Shown here: one piece after another, positions 22,608 through 31,480 of the stretch
Position numbering within the stretch: position 1 is the stretch's first letter
How the letters are laid out: each line of letters starts with the position of its first letter
DNA from: Trachythela sp. YZ-2020
Taxonomy: Eukaryota > Cnidaria > Anthozoa > Malacalcyonacea > Clavulariidae
Length of the DNA stretch: 64,000 nucleotides
Direction of reading: 5' to 3'
Assembly (NCBI GenBank): GCA_016169945.1
Contig: JADLSH010000393.1
Location: 5,411,501 to 5,475,500 of the forward strand
Position numbers and translations under genes: made by a program
The notes under the pieces: model-generated
The model's input: the letters and a program-made list of their open reading frames with translations, nothing else
Told to the model about the DNA's origin: nothing
Databases searched by the model: none

Positions 22608-24279
22608 TCAAAGTTAGCCCCTGAGCTTTATGGATCGTTATTGACCATGCAAGTTTGAGAGGGTACTGTTGGCGTTCACATTTTTGTCCATGTGTCTCAG
22701 AATTACTTGTTACAGGATATAACGGAACACAATTTCGAAGAGTTGGGGAAAAACTCGGTCCTGAATAATCTTTTTCATCAAATTGAACTATAATGGCAAT
22801 TGGCAATGCTGGTGGACACTGTCCTTCAGCATAAATTATGTGAAGTACAGTTCCAACAGCTCCATTGCAGAGACCAACTGCAGTCCAAAGGTTGCGAGTT
22901 AACATAACCCTAGCAGATTTAGCTATATATAAAGTTGGTTGTAATCCTCCCATATCATCTGCACTCAGATTTTTAGCCTGGGTGTTGTTGTGTTGTGCAT
23001 TAATTTGAATTACTGGGTTGTTTAAATGTTCTAAGGCAATATAGTTGTCCTTCGCAACTTTTTCATTGCTATAAGACAATTTGACAAAGTGAGCTATGTT
23101 TTTAACACAAGTAGGTTGTCGTGTTAATAATAATTTCCAGTCATCCAAAGACGAGTCACCATTTCGTGCTCGCAGTAGAAGCTGCCTAAAAATTTCTTGT
23201 TGTGGATCACTACCCTTCGCTCTCTCATTAACTTCTAACCTTATAACTATTTCAAACTTGCGATACATGCAATATCCTTCAGTTTCTAAATCACTGTGCG
23301 GTTTGTTGTGGTACAAGACTTTATCACCAACTGGAGGAAGCTGAGCAACATCTCCTACTAATATTATTGATATTCCTCCAAAGGGGATAGCAGTTAACCC
23401 TGTAGCTTGTCTTAATCTTCTGTCAATCCAACCAAACATTTTTTGCCCAATAACAGAATACTCATCAATAATTAAGCATTTGATGCCATTTAAATCATCC
23501 TGCAATTTAGACAACGCAGTGGATGTCAATGGGCCATTCCTTTTAGCTCGTATTGGCAATTGTAAAAGTGAATGCAAAGTCGTACCACTTACATTAAATG
23601 CTGCAATTCCAAAGTATGCAGATACTTTACAACTGTTGTTAAGCAGACACCTAATTGCATCAATGACATAACTTTTAGCCGAGCCAGCTAAGCCAATGAT
23701 CATCATTAGCAGTTGGCCATTAGTTTCACTTGAAAAATGATTTTGAACAATATCATAGGCAGTTTGTTGACATTCGTTTAAAGAAGTCACATTAATCACT
23801 GTCTCAGATGTAGTACCTATACTATGAACAAAGCTTGTTTTTTGTGTATTAATCCAGTAAGGCATATCTCCAATTTGCTCTAGATTGTAGTTTAACCTGT
23901 CTAATTCCCAGTATCCTTTAGGATATGAGCATGTTTTATCTGATTTTTCATTATTCTCATAGTTGAGATCTGCTAAATACATCCACTCTTCTCTCTCTCC
24001 AATTTTATCAAGACATACATCATCTGGGTCACTTAATTGAGCATACTCTGAAATAGACTGTAATTGTTGAGACCAATCAGGTACAAGTTTTCTTCCCTCT
24101 GGGCTACTTAGAAAAGACTTCCAGCTCTCAATATAAACAGAATCATGACTTTCCTGATTGTCCCAGGCATTGTCTAGGCAATTATGCCATGGTTTGAATT
24201 TTAATAACTGGTTTTTACAAAATGATGCATATAGAGGTCCTTTGGGATTAGCAGAAAAATTAGGGTAGGTTTTTACCAC
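22363..24279 (-). CDS. Pif1-like helicase half of the HUH-Pif1 protein
   Basis: This is a 638-codon open stretch. It begins with a Helitron-typical region (MVKTYPNFSANPKGPLYASF, PWHNCLDNAWDNQ) and continues into a superfamily 1B helicase. Walker A is GLAGSAKS (residues 196-203, with Ala in place of the usual Gly before Lys). FGIAAFNVSGTTLHSLLQLP follows, Walker B is CLIIDEYSVIGQ (Asp-Glu at 272-273), then ISIILVGDVAQLPPVGD, a C-terminal ITIHKAQGLTLKNV (motif V) and MTYVALSRAKKISDI (motif VI). It would unwind DNA during rolling-circle replication. The open frame is the longest in the window and suggests recent activity of this part. The HUH domain lies upstream in other frames (24568-25956), so the full protein is broken. 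Confidence 0.85.
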   Translation of the reverse strand: MVKTYPNFSANPKGPLYASFCKNQLLKFKPWHNCLDNAWDNQESHDSVYIESWKSFLSSPEGRKLVPDWSQQLQSISEYAQLSDPDDVCLDKIGEREEWMYLADLNYENNEKSDKTCSYPKGYWELDRLNYNLEQIGDMPYWINTQKTSFVHSIGTTSETVINVTSLNECQQTAYDIVQNHFSSETNGQLLMMIIGLAGSAKSYVIDAIRCLLNNSCKVSAYFGIAAFNVSGTTLHSLLQLPIRAKRNGPLTSTALSKLQDDLNGIKCLIIDEYSVIGQKMFGWIDRRLRQATGLTAIPFGGISIILVGDVAQLPPVGDKVLYHNKPHSDLETEGYCMYRKFEIVIRLEVNERAKGSDPQQEIFRQLLLRARNGDSSLDDWKLLLTRQPTCVKNIAHFVKLSYSNEKVAKDNYIALEHLNNPVIQINAQHNNTQAKNLSADDMGGLQPTLYIAKSARVMLTRNLWTAVGLCNGAVGTVLHIIYAEGQCPPALPIAIIVQFDEKDYSGPSFSPTLRNCVPLYPVTSNSETHGQKCERQQYPLKLAWSITIHKAQGLTLKNVWVDLGPSEKAAGMTYVALSRAKKISDIVIQPMTFARLSAVKKTSNFKYRILEENRLCQLAENTMQTPANSTQPKITTN

Positions 24280-24323
24280 AACATTTTATCTCGTTTTTAT
24301 CCCTAATTTAGCTTTTGAGAATG

Positions 24324-25956
24324 TCAAGCAAATTGAACAAAATTAAGTTTTGATACACCAGGAAAATCATTCTCAAATTGGGTCCTTTTGGCATACAAGT
24401 CAAGAATTGATGGTTCTGTTTGCAGTTGGCCATTTTGGACTTTTATGTTGCGTGATCCATTAAGGGATGCAGTTACGACTTGAAAGATGAGCTTAAAAGT
24501 TTTATTGAAAGTATTTGGTGCATTACTTCTTGAATACCCATATCTCTTTGTCCAATGGCTCGCATCATTAACTTTTAATTGCCATTTTATTGTCACTATT
24601 ACTTTGACTCACCACAGATGTAAAAACCTCTTTGGCAACAGATGATAACTTTTCACACTTAGAGGCATATTTAGCAATATATTCTAAACACGAGTGATAA
24701 TCAATGATAACCTGGATGTCACAGTTAGCTCTCCACCCCTGCAACTGCGTTCGTTGGTGATTATTAATACGGGTATCATTACGTTTTGTGTTTACTTTGA
24801 CTCTGTAATGCAAAGTGCCATCTTTGGAGCGAATCTCCTCAAACTGCAAGTGAGTCTTTTCGCTTAAATCTTTTGGATAATTAAAACGACAAGATAAATT
24901 TTCATCTTCACCTTTTTTACGCAAACAATAAGCTGATGAACATTGCGAATGCCTCTGTACTAAATTTACTAAATCTTCATAATCTTTATCCCATTCACTT
25001 TTAGATATATCTTTAAAATGTTTTTTGCAAGGGTGGGTTGCTGGTTTTACCCAATGACTATTATCAATATCTGGATTGCAAGGATTTACTGTTGTCAAAA
25101 TCGAATCAATATATTGGCAAATAGCTGTTTCTGCTTCCTGTCCCTCTTTTATGATGAGTTGTTTTTCAGACAAATTATCCTCTGACAGGTTCTGTAACAA
25201 TCTAAGAGATTTTGCAGTTACATAACCCTTTACTGCTTTTTCCGAAAGTTCACATAAGTTAGGATCATTCTCAAGTTTTGCTACCCCGTGACAATGAATT
25301 GAGCCTCTTTGGACAGCATACTCGTACCTAAACCAGTGCCAAGTTGCACCAAGGGTTTCCTTGAGCCAATACTTCACAAATTTTTCAGTTCGCTCAGTAA
25401 ATAACCAATCTAAGAGGTGGGGATTATTAACTACATTTCCCCTTCGCTCAGTATTTTCTATGTCAACATCACCTCTTAGCAGCTGATGGAATTCTGGCCA
25501 ATGGAAATCAGCACAAGATAAAGTCCAGAATATTGTTGGTGGACCCTTTTGATTAATTATTGTTTTTAAATCCTCTCTCGCTTTACTCCAATAAGCATTT
25601 GTTCCACTAACATTTTTGCCATAATGCATGAGTTTTGACATTAGAGAGTTATACGAGTTTGAAAGGAGCATTTCTTTTAAGTTATCTAAAGTTAAGTTAG
25701 CTTCGGAAGGATTTTGTTTCAAAAAATAACTTCCTTGGCCTAAAATTCGTCTGCGATATAATATGTTATAAGCCCAATACCCAAATCTAGGATGTGCAGC
25801 AAATCGATAAATCCACTTATCATTTATCCTTTCTGAAAACTTAATTAAATGTTTTAATTTGCTTGCAAATGCATCAGTCAAATTATTTCCAGTATCTATT
25901 AAAATAGCGTTGTTGGTTGGATCTCCTTTTCCGTCAGGAAAGAGTGTGGAAAACAC
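24324..25956 (-). pseudogene. HUH Rep nuclease domain of the HUH-Pif1 protein
   Basis: From right to left, CFPxLFPDGKGDPTN opens the Helitron-like N-terminal domain. HPRFGYWAYNILYRRRILGQ, YGKNVSGTNAYWSKAREDLK and PPTIFWTLSCADFHWPEF follow. The HUH metal motif is QRGSIHCHGVAKL (His221 and His223 of the 462-codon stretch). The catalytic tyrosine pair appears in CLEYIAKYASKCEK (Tyr426 and Tyr430). After a frameshift at about 24590, DASHWTKRYGYSRSN continues to 24324. The domain nicks single-stranded DNA and forms a 5'-phosphotyrosine bond. It is clearly divergent from the HUH domain of the host Helentron, so the two elements belong to different lineages. Frameshifts at about 25965 and 24590, and a short gap before 24279, separate it from its neighbours. 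Confidence 0.85.
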
Positions 25957-25987
25957 ATTGTTGCTAGAAATGGTACAGTAAATTCAT

Positions 25988-26665
25988 TTAGTGGCTCATT
26001 CCTATATGCCATTCATGCTTTTTAGTCTGGTCAAGAAATTGATCATGAATAACATCTTTCTCCTTTTTTCTATTAATATTTGTTGGAAGAAAACTACTCA
26101 TTTCACTATTTTCATCATAAACTTTATCATCAGTATTAAGATTATTTGGACCTAAGTCAATGTCGACTTCTTGGCCTTCTGCAGGATCATTTTCTAAGTC
26201 AACCGTTGTCATATTATTGAGAACACCATTTTCAGGTAATGAGTCAAGTGCATTGCGATCTATTGTGACATTTTGGTACAAATGATTATTAGGTTTCCCA
26301 GTTTTATCTAAACCAGTAAGCCAAAATAGAGCCTGCTCAACCTTTTCTCTACGTACTATAAAATCTTTAGAGTTGTTATTCTTTCCTGCTACAGTAAAAA
26401 CTATGACTGGAAGATCCTTTGGGCACCTTGGTAATACGTCAGCTAGTTGTTGCACATCTTGAGGTAATGTTATCACATGACCTTTGTATGCTTTTTGACC
26501 ACCCCTTGGTTTTGTATATACATGCATGACTGGAAATGCTCTAGCAATTAACATTTCTTCAAATTGAGTTAAACCTTGCAATTGTTTTGGAACTGGGGAT
26601 GGTATCATTGAGTTCTCGATTGAAAACTTTTTTGGACTATTTTTATCACGGAACACCTGGCACAA
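25988..26665 (-). pseudogene. DUF6570-like domain of the HUH-Pif1 protein
   Basis: A 225-codon open stretch holds GLTQFEEMLIARAFPVMHVY, RGGQKAYKGHVITLPQDVQQ and VLPRCPKDLPVIVFTVAGK. This is the N-terminal region commonly found before Helitron Rep domains (DUF6570-like). An acidic linker (DLENDPAEGQEVDIDLGPN) follows. The frame is lost just before 25988 and resumes in another frame with RNEPLNEFTVPFLATMCFP. It lies between the protease domain (26697-27107) and the HUH domain. Confidence 0.7.
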
Positions 26666-26696
26666 ACATACTTAGACACCTCTTTTGGTTTGGTTT

Positions 26697-27786
26697 TCAA
26701 CGGCCAAGCTTCATGGCATACAGTACATTGATATATACACAACTGCATTGCTTTATGAAACTTTTCATGTTTTCTGTACAGTTTTTTTGATTGTGCACTT
26801 TTATGTCATTGCCTAACTCAAGTTTTGATTGTTTTTGTGGACAGCCTGAAATATCATCACAACTTCTTTTTCTCTTTAAAGTAGGACTTAGTATTCTATC
26901 ACTTTCTAAATTGCAATAAAGTCTGCTGGGATTAATGTTGTTTCCATCACTTAGTTGAAAAATAGTGAAAAACCATCCAACTGGGTAACGTTGTTTTAGC
27001 TGATGCAACGAAGTAAACTCTTGTACCGTACTACAGATATCATCAAAGTAGACCCATTTGTCTCCAATTTTAATGGCACAAGTAAAATGTCTTTGATAAC
27101 ATCGCACTAAACCTTGTAATGTGTAGGACTATTATTAAACTCAGCTTGCTCCTGGATGGTTAAACAATTCATTATTTCATTTGAAAACTCAATAAACACA
27201 AACTTTGAATTGACAGCAGACATACAAATAGGATCAGACACATTACTCTCTGAACAGTGTTTACAAATTACTTTTTTTGGCTTTTTGAAAATATGTGACA
27301 CAGACAATGGCCAACATGCAATATCAAAACCAGTCTGTTTCAAAGAACCATTGGATACATATATCAGGAAAAGCTCCAAATCCGAAGTCACTGTTTGTTG
27401 ACATGTCTGGCAATGAGATTCAAATGTTCTCTGAGTCATAAATAAATTCATTTCCTCTGGGGTTAGTTTGCCAAAGGTTCGCTCCTCAAAAATTTGACTA
27501 AAACTGGCATTACTATCCCTAGGAAGCAATGTGCTGCAAACTTGTGTAAGGTAATACCAAACTGGTTCTCGTATCTGTGGCAAACACTGCTGTTTTTGTG
27601 ATTGAAAATAATCATTCATAGCACAACAGAGCAATTCAATAAATTCACTTTGTACCATTAGTGTTTTAAAATAAGGTAGAAATAGATAGGCTGAAACCTC
27701 AAGAAAACAATCAATTGCACACGAGAAAGTCCCAGGTTTACTATACAAAGAATTCATAAAATGGGTTCTTTTAGCGGTACATACTT
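26697..27786 (-). pseudogene. Ubiquitin-protease-like (USP/C19) domain, copy 2
   Basis: This looks like a deubiquitinase domain fused upstream of the HUH-Pif1 protein. The Cys box is PGTFSCAIDCFLEVSAYLF (candidate nucleophile Cys in SCAID). A CxxC pair follows (HCQTCQQTV, then ICKHCSE), like a USP zinc ribbon. The His box with the downstream Asp pair is RHFTCAIKIGDKWVYFDDI. The order Cys box, zinc ribbon, His box and the spacing fit peptidase family C19. There is one frame change at the 27107 boundary. After the His box, VGWFFTIFQL leads into the DUF6570-like part. It would remove ubiquitin or a similar modifier from host proteins; that role is inferred. Confidence 0.65.
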
Positions 27787-27949
27787 TCTGCATTCCACAT
27801 TTACCAGGGGAAGTACTTGACATGCTAGTTACGTCTGGTTTTCTGTTATGAAAGGTAGATGCACTGACAGGCTCTTCTGGGTGTTTTTTGGTAAAATAGT
27901 TTTCTTGTTTGTTTTTCAACATACAGGTACTAAATTTGTATATGGCAAA

Positions 27950-28772
27950 AAACCACCCTTTGCTATAGTAAAAACAGCTGATGCGAAGTAAACTCTTGTA
28001 CCGTACTACACATATCATCAAAGTAGACCCATTTGTCTCCAATTTTAACGGCACAAGTAAAATGTCTTTCATAACATCGCACTAAACCTTGTAATGTGTA
28101 GGGACTATTATTGAATTCCGCTTGCTCATGGATAGTTATACAATTCATTATTTCATTTGAAAACTCAATAAACACAAATTTTGAATTGACAGCAGACGTG
28201 CAAATAGGATCAGACACATCACTTTCTGAACAGTGTTTACAAATGATTTTTTTTGGCTTTTTGAAAATATGCGACACAGACAATGGCCAACATGCAATAT
28301 CAAAACCAGTAAGTCTGTTTCAAAGAAGCATTGGATACATATAAAGCTTCATATTCGAAGTCACTGTTTGTTGACATGTCTGGCAATGAGATTCAAATGT
28401 TCTCTGAGTCATAAATAGATTAGTTTCCTCTGGGTTTAGTTTGCCAAAGGTTCGCTCCTCAAATATTTGACTAAAACTGGCATTACTATCCCTAGGAAGC
28501 AATGTGCTGCAATGTTGTGTAAGGTAATACCAAACTGGTTCTCGTATCTGTGGCAAATGATTGCATTTCTCTCTCGATAAATTGGAATATTCTGACAAAA
28601 CATTGTGTAACAAGTCTATGAATTCAGTTCTAGCTGACAAGTTTAACAATGCTGGCTGAAATAGATATCTTGACACCTCCAAAAAGCAATCAATTGCACA
28701 TGAATACATTCCTGGGTTTTCCCGCAATGAATTCATGAAATGCAATGAAATGCCCTTTGCCTTTGGCCGCAT
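27950..28772 (-). pseudogene. Ubiquitin-protease-like domain, copy 1
   Basis: This is a second copy of the domain at 26697-27786, shifted by about 973 bp and lying upstream of it. The Cys box is PGMYSCAIDCFLEVSRYLF, the zinc ribbon has HCQTCQQTV and ICKHCSESDV, and the His box is RHFTCAVKIGDKWVYFDDM. The region between the Cys box and IREPVWYYLTQ differs strongly between copies (LSARTEFIDLLHNVLSEY here), while the rest is nearly the same. A 60-residue linker (GWFFAIYKFSTC to KCGMQKVCTAKRT) joins it to copy 2. Frameshifts at about 28320 and 27985 break it. Confidence 0.6.
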
Positions 28773-28799
28773 AGCTAATAATTATATTAGTTGCACAAA

Positions 28800-29693
28800 A
28801 TGTTATGACTCCTTTCTTTCAAAAACACTTAGAAGGTTGGTAAAATTGGACGAACTTTAAAAGTCAAACAGTAACCACATGTAACTTGACCCTTGTGCGC
28901 CCATCCGCTGAAGCCTGGCACTTTTCAATATAATCAAACAATGAGTCCCTGTTACAAACGTTTTATAGTGACGGGTTGTGTGCCTTGTTTTATGGTTTTT
29001 ATATTGGTTAAACTTCGCTCGATTTTTAATATTTGTATCTGTTTTCGACTGACTGATTGTGAACCAAGTCTTTTGGTGTGAAGTTGTGAACCAAGTCTTT
29101 TGGTTTCGGTTTTGATTTGTGTCTGACAAATCGTAGTTGATACTGAATACTCGATAGACCGACGGAGTTTAATTTAATCTTGTGTTACTGTTTAACCTTT
29201 TCGTTTATATTTGATCTGAATTATAACGCAACCTTTGAACCTCGCACAGCTACGCATACGAATACTATACTGTAATAAAATTTGAACCTCACCTTTTAAA
29301 CTTGTGACCTTTTATACTATTAAAACGAATTGCCTCTTCGCAGCTTTAACGATTTATGCGCTTGACCTTAAACAATTTATACAAAGCGACTATTAGAAAT
29401 GCAAATATATATTTAAATGATGTCGCCCGAACAAAGACTCTTTGTCTTAAAATTGATTCCCAAGGATGAAATCATAAATTCGTGGGTCTGGCCTGGGTAT
29501 TTAATACTTGAACTTTTAAAAACGTAATAATGATATAATCTGAACAACCACTAACCTTTGAAATTGCTGTCAATGTCTTGAAATTCAGAAATTCACTCAA
29601 AGTCTCAAATTTGAAATAAACTTTTCACTGTGCGTAACCCAAGATCCAGCAGCCAGAGGAGAAGAGAAAAGAGACCGAACCTCGTGGACATCT
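28800..29693 (-). other. Leader region of the HUH-Pif1 transcription unit
   Basis: No conserved domain was found. It contains a short imperfect direct repeat around GTGAACCAAGTCTTTTGGT (29057-29103) and AT-rich sequence. It lies between the TATA box near 29700 and the first protease domain, so it may be a 5' leader with introns. Confidence 0.35.
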
Positions 29694-29706
29694 ACTTTAT
29701 ATATAC
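29694..29706 (-). promoter_or_regulatory. TATA box facing the HUH-Pif1 gene
   Basis: On the minus strand the sequence reads GGGGTATATATAAAGTAG, a strong TATA match. A pyrimidine-rich stretch (TCTCTTTTCTCTTC) about 30-50 bp downstream could hold the start site. It lies some 290-380 bp inside the right TIR and points toward the protease-HUH-Pif1 gene. Confidence 0.55.
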
Positions 29707-29965
29707 CCCGGCACGGGCACGATGACGTAAAAATCATTCCCGATAAACCTTGCGCAGATACGGCGCTGCCTTTGAGTAACTTGAGAACGCAGGCATGCCG
29801 CTGTTTTTGCAGTAATTTGAGATATTACCCACCAATGCTTTGCGGGCAAAAACTGTAAAACTTAAATTTATCTGCCTAGCGTATATCATATTACCGTGCG
29901 GGGACTTCAATATATGCCTCCTCGGGTTTTGGCCCTCTGGGGCCAAAACCCTGCGGGGGCAATTA

Positions 29966-29984
29966 CGCTAACTCTGATTGGCTA
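29966..29984 (-). promoter_or_regulatory. CCAAT box inside the right end
   Basis: GCCAATCAGAG on the minus strand lies immediately inside the right TIR. It mirrors ACCAATCACAG inside the left TIR. A short inverted repeat around GGCCCTCTGGGGCC (29932-29945) is next to it. Confidence 0.4.
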
Positions 29985-29994
29985 ACGTTAGACA

Positions 29995-30075
29995 AAGGGA
30001 ATGGAATGTTGTGCTCGAGTGACCAGCCGCTAGTGGGGAGAAACCTCGACACAAAGAGCGGCTGCGAAGGAGACT
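29995..30075 (-). repeat. Right terminal inverted repeat
   Basis: The reverse complement begins AGTCTCCTTCGCAGCCGCTC and matches 11283-11363 over 81 bp with about three differences. It is followed outside by the 11-bp duplication at 30076-30086. Confidence 0.9.
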
Positions 30076-30086
30076 ACTATTTTGTT
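30076..30086. repeat. Right target-site duplication of the 18.8-kb element
   Basis: ACTATTTTGTT is identical to 11272-11282. One copy is part of the Helentron codons Q-N-S at the insertion site. Confidence 0.85.
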
Positions 30087-31245
30087 GACATTTTCTTAAT
30101 GCAACTTGTGATTGCCCAAGCAAAATCTTAATTTGCAATTTCTTAGTTTTAAAGAAAATATTTTCTACACACATTGCAGCCCTTCGGTCAGACGGTCTTA
30201 ATTCAGATTTGCAAATTTCACTATAATGGACATTAGTTAGTCTATTTGTATTTTCAGGTCGTTTCTGTCCAAGAAATATATCAGGATATGCTAATTCCTC
30301 TGAATATCTATCCCTAAATATGCTCACAGGCCTATTGCCCTCACCAGATGCAACATTTAGAATATGCTGGTGTTCATTATCAGTCACAAAATCTGGAGCT
30401 GTTAATGTTTGCTGGGTCTCACTGCCTGTGTCACAGTTCAAGTTTTCTGCATTACAGTCCACTACATTTTGTGAACTCTCTGGAATTTGGTCATTGTCAC
30501 TATCATCAAATACCAAAGTATTTGTATTACCTTCAAGCCAAGTATCATTGAAACTTATACCCTCCTCTTTATAAAGGTTACCATTATTTACAAGCCATTT
30601 GGCAGCTTCTGCTACTTTGTTTGGTCTGATATTGAGTGACAAAGCTGAACTTTTGTATTGTAATCGTCTCTTGAGGTTAACTTTAATGGTGCTGGTCTCA
30701 TCTAACAGTATTAGCAACATCTGCTGGAACATTAACAATGTTTCCATTGAATTTTAGGTGTCTACCTCTAGGAGCCTGCATTAATTTTTGAAATGCAAGT
30801 CTTGGAGCAAGCAATCTACATTCTAATTCATTTAAATCGAAAAATGAAGGCTTTTGTGGGAACTGCATCCCATTTATGGCGGCACAAAGGAGGCACCTTA
30901 TTGTTTTTTAAGTTCTTATTACATGTTTTATACAACCATTCAACATTGTCAACACTTTTTGTATTTAAAAGTCTTTTTTTAACATCAGGATTACTTTCTT
31001 TAAGTGTTGCAGCTGGGATGACACTATGCTTTTACCATAATTGGTCGCAACAAGTGCAAATATAAAGAGGACCTTGTGAGACAATATCATGAAATTTGGA
31101 TATTAAACTTTGCACTGGTTCACTCTCAGAACGTTTTTGTTTCATGAATTCATTCATATATTTTTTATTTTGCTTAGATGCAGCACTTGTTGTCGAGGGC
31201 TGGACATTCTCACTATCCCGTTTTTGTTTCATATATTAATTCATG
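30087..31245 (-). pseudogene. Helentron N-terminal region with Cys-rich domain
   Basis: From 31245 leftwards the Cys-rich unit reads FHDIVSQGPLYICTCCDQLW, ATLKESNPDVKKRLLN and SVDNVEWLYKTCNKNLKNNK. After frameshifts near 30880 and 30750 come TIKVNLKRRLQYKSSALSLN, NKVAEAAKWLVNNGNLYKEE, HILNVASGEGNRPVSIFRD, ELAYPDIFLGQKRPEN and HYSEICKSELRPSDRRAAMC, ending ALRKCQQNS. All are typical of Helentron Rep N-termini. The last codons continue at 11282 once the 18.8-kb insert is removed. The 30080-30747 part is open for over 200 codons. Confidence 0.85.
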
Positions 31246-31480
31246 TACTGGCATTTCTTTTGCTTAGATGCAGCACTGGGTGTTGATCGCTGGAGACTCT
31301 AACTATCCCGTTTTTGTTTCATATATCCATTCATGTACTGGTTTCTCTTTTGCTTGCTCGTTTTCTTTTCATGTATTCTCTCATGTACTGTGTTTTCAGT
31401 TGCTTGGACTGAGACCGTACTGTGTTTTCAGTTGCTTAGACTGAGACCGTACTGTGTTTTCAGTTGCTTGGACTGAGACC
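31110..31480 (-). repeat. In-frame peptide repeats in the Helentron N-terminus
   Basis: Two nested repeats are visible. A unit of about 75-85 bp encoding variants of YMNEFMKQKRDSENVQ and TTSAASKQNKK recurs about three times (31110-31400). A unit of about 33 bp, ACTGTGTTTTCAGTTGCTT(A/G)GACTGAGACC, recurs three times (about 31386-31480). Both lie between the OTU domain and the Cys-rich domain. Confidence 0.6.

Larger units (their letters stand above)
11283..30075. mobile_element. 18.8-kb TIR element carrying RecQ, DUF6589-like, RPA-like and HUH-Pif1-DUB genes
   Basis: Two 81-bp ends (11283-11363 and, inverted, 29995-30075) differ at only three positions that I can see. They are flanked by an identical 11-bp direct repeat, and removing the insert rejoins the Helentron ORF in frame (CQQNSGTVTAG). 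This proves a single insertion boundary on each side. Inside are a RecQ helicase gene (+), a Penelope-like remnant, a DUF6589-like gene (-), an RPA-like gene (-) and a large HUH/Pif1 gene with protease domains (-). I saw no DNA polymerase B, capsid or packaging ATPase, and no recognised DDE transposase of a known superfamily. Some contents, such as the Penelope-like piece and the MITEs, are clearly secondary. The HUH-helicase block could itself be a nested Helitron. Confidence 0.8.

Noticed and set aside
11283..30075. Calling the 18.8-kb element a Maverick/Polinton
   Set aside because: The ends start with AG and the size fits, but I see no protein-primed DNA polymerase B, retroviral-type integrase, packaging ATPase or capsid, and the duplication is 11 bp, not 6.
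11283..30075. Calling the TIR element a KDZ, Mutator or other known superfamily
   Set aside because: The duplication length is near that of Mutator-like elements, but no matching transposase motif was seen. Naming a superfamily would be unsupported.
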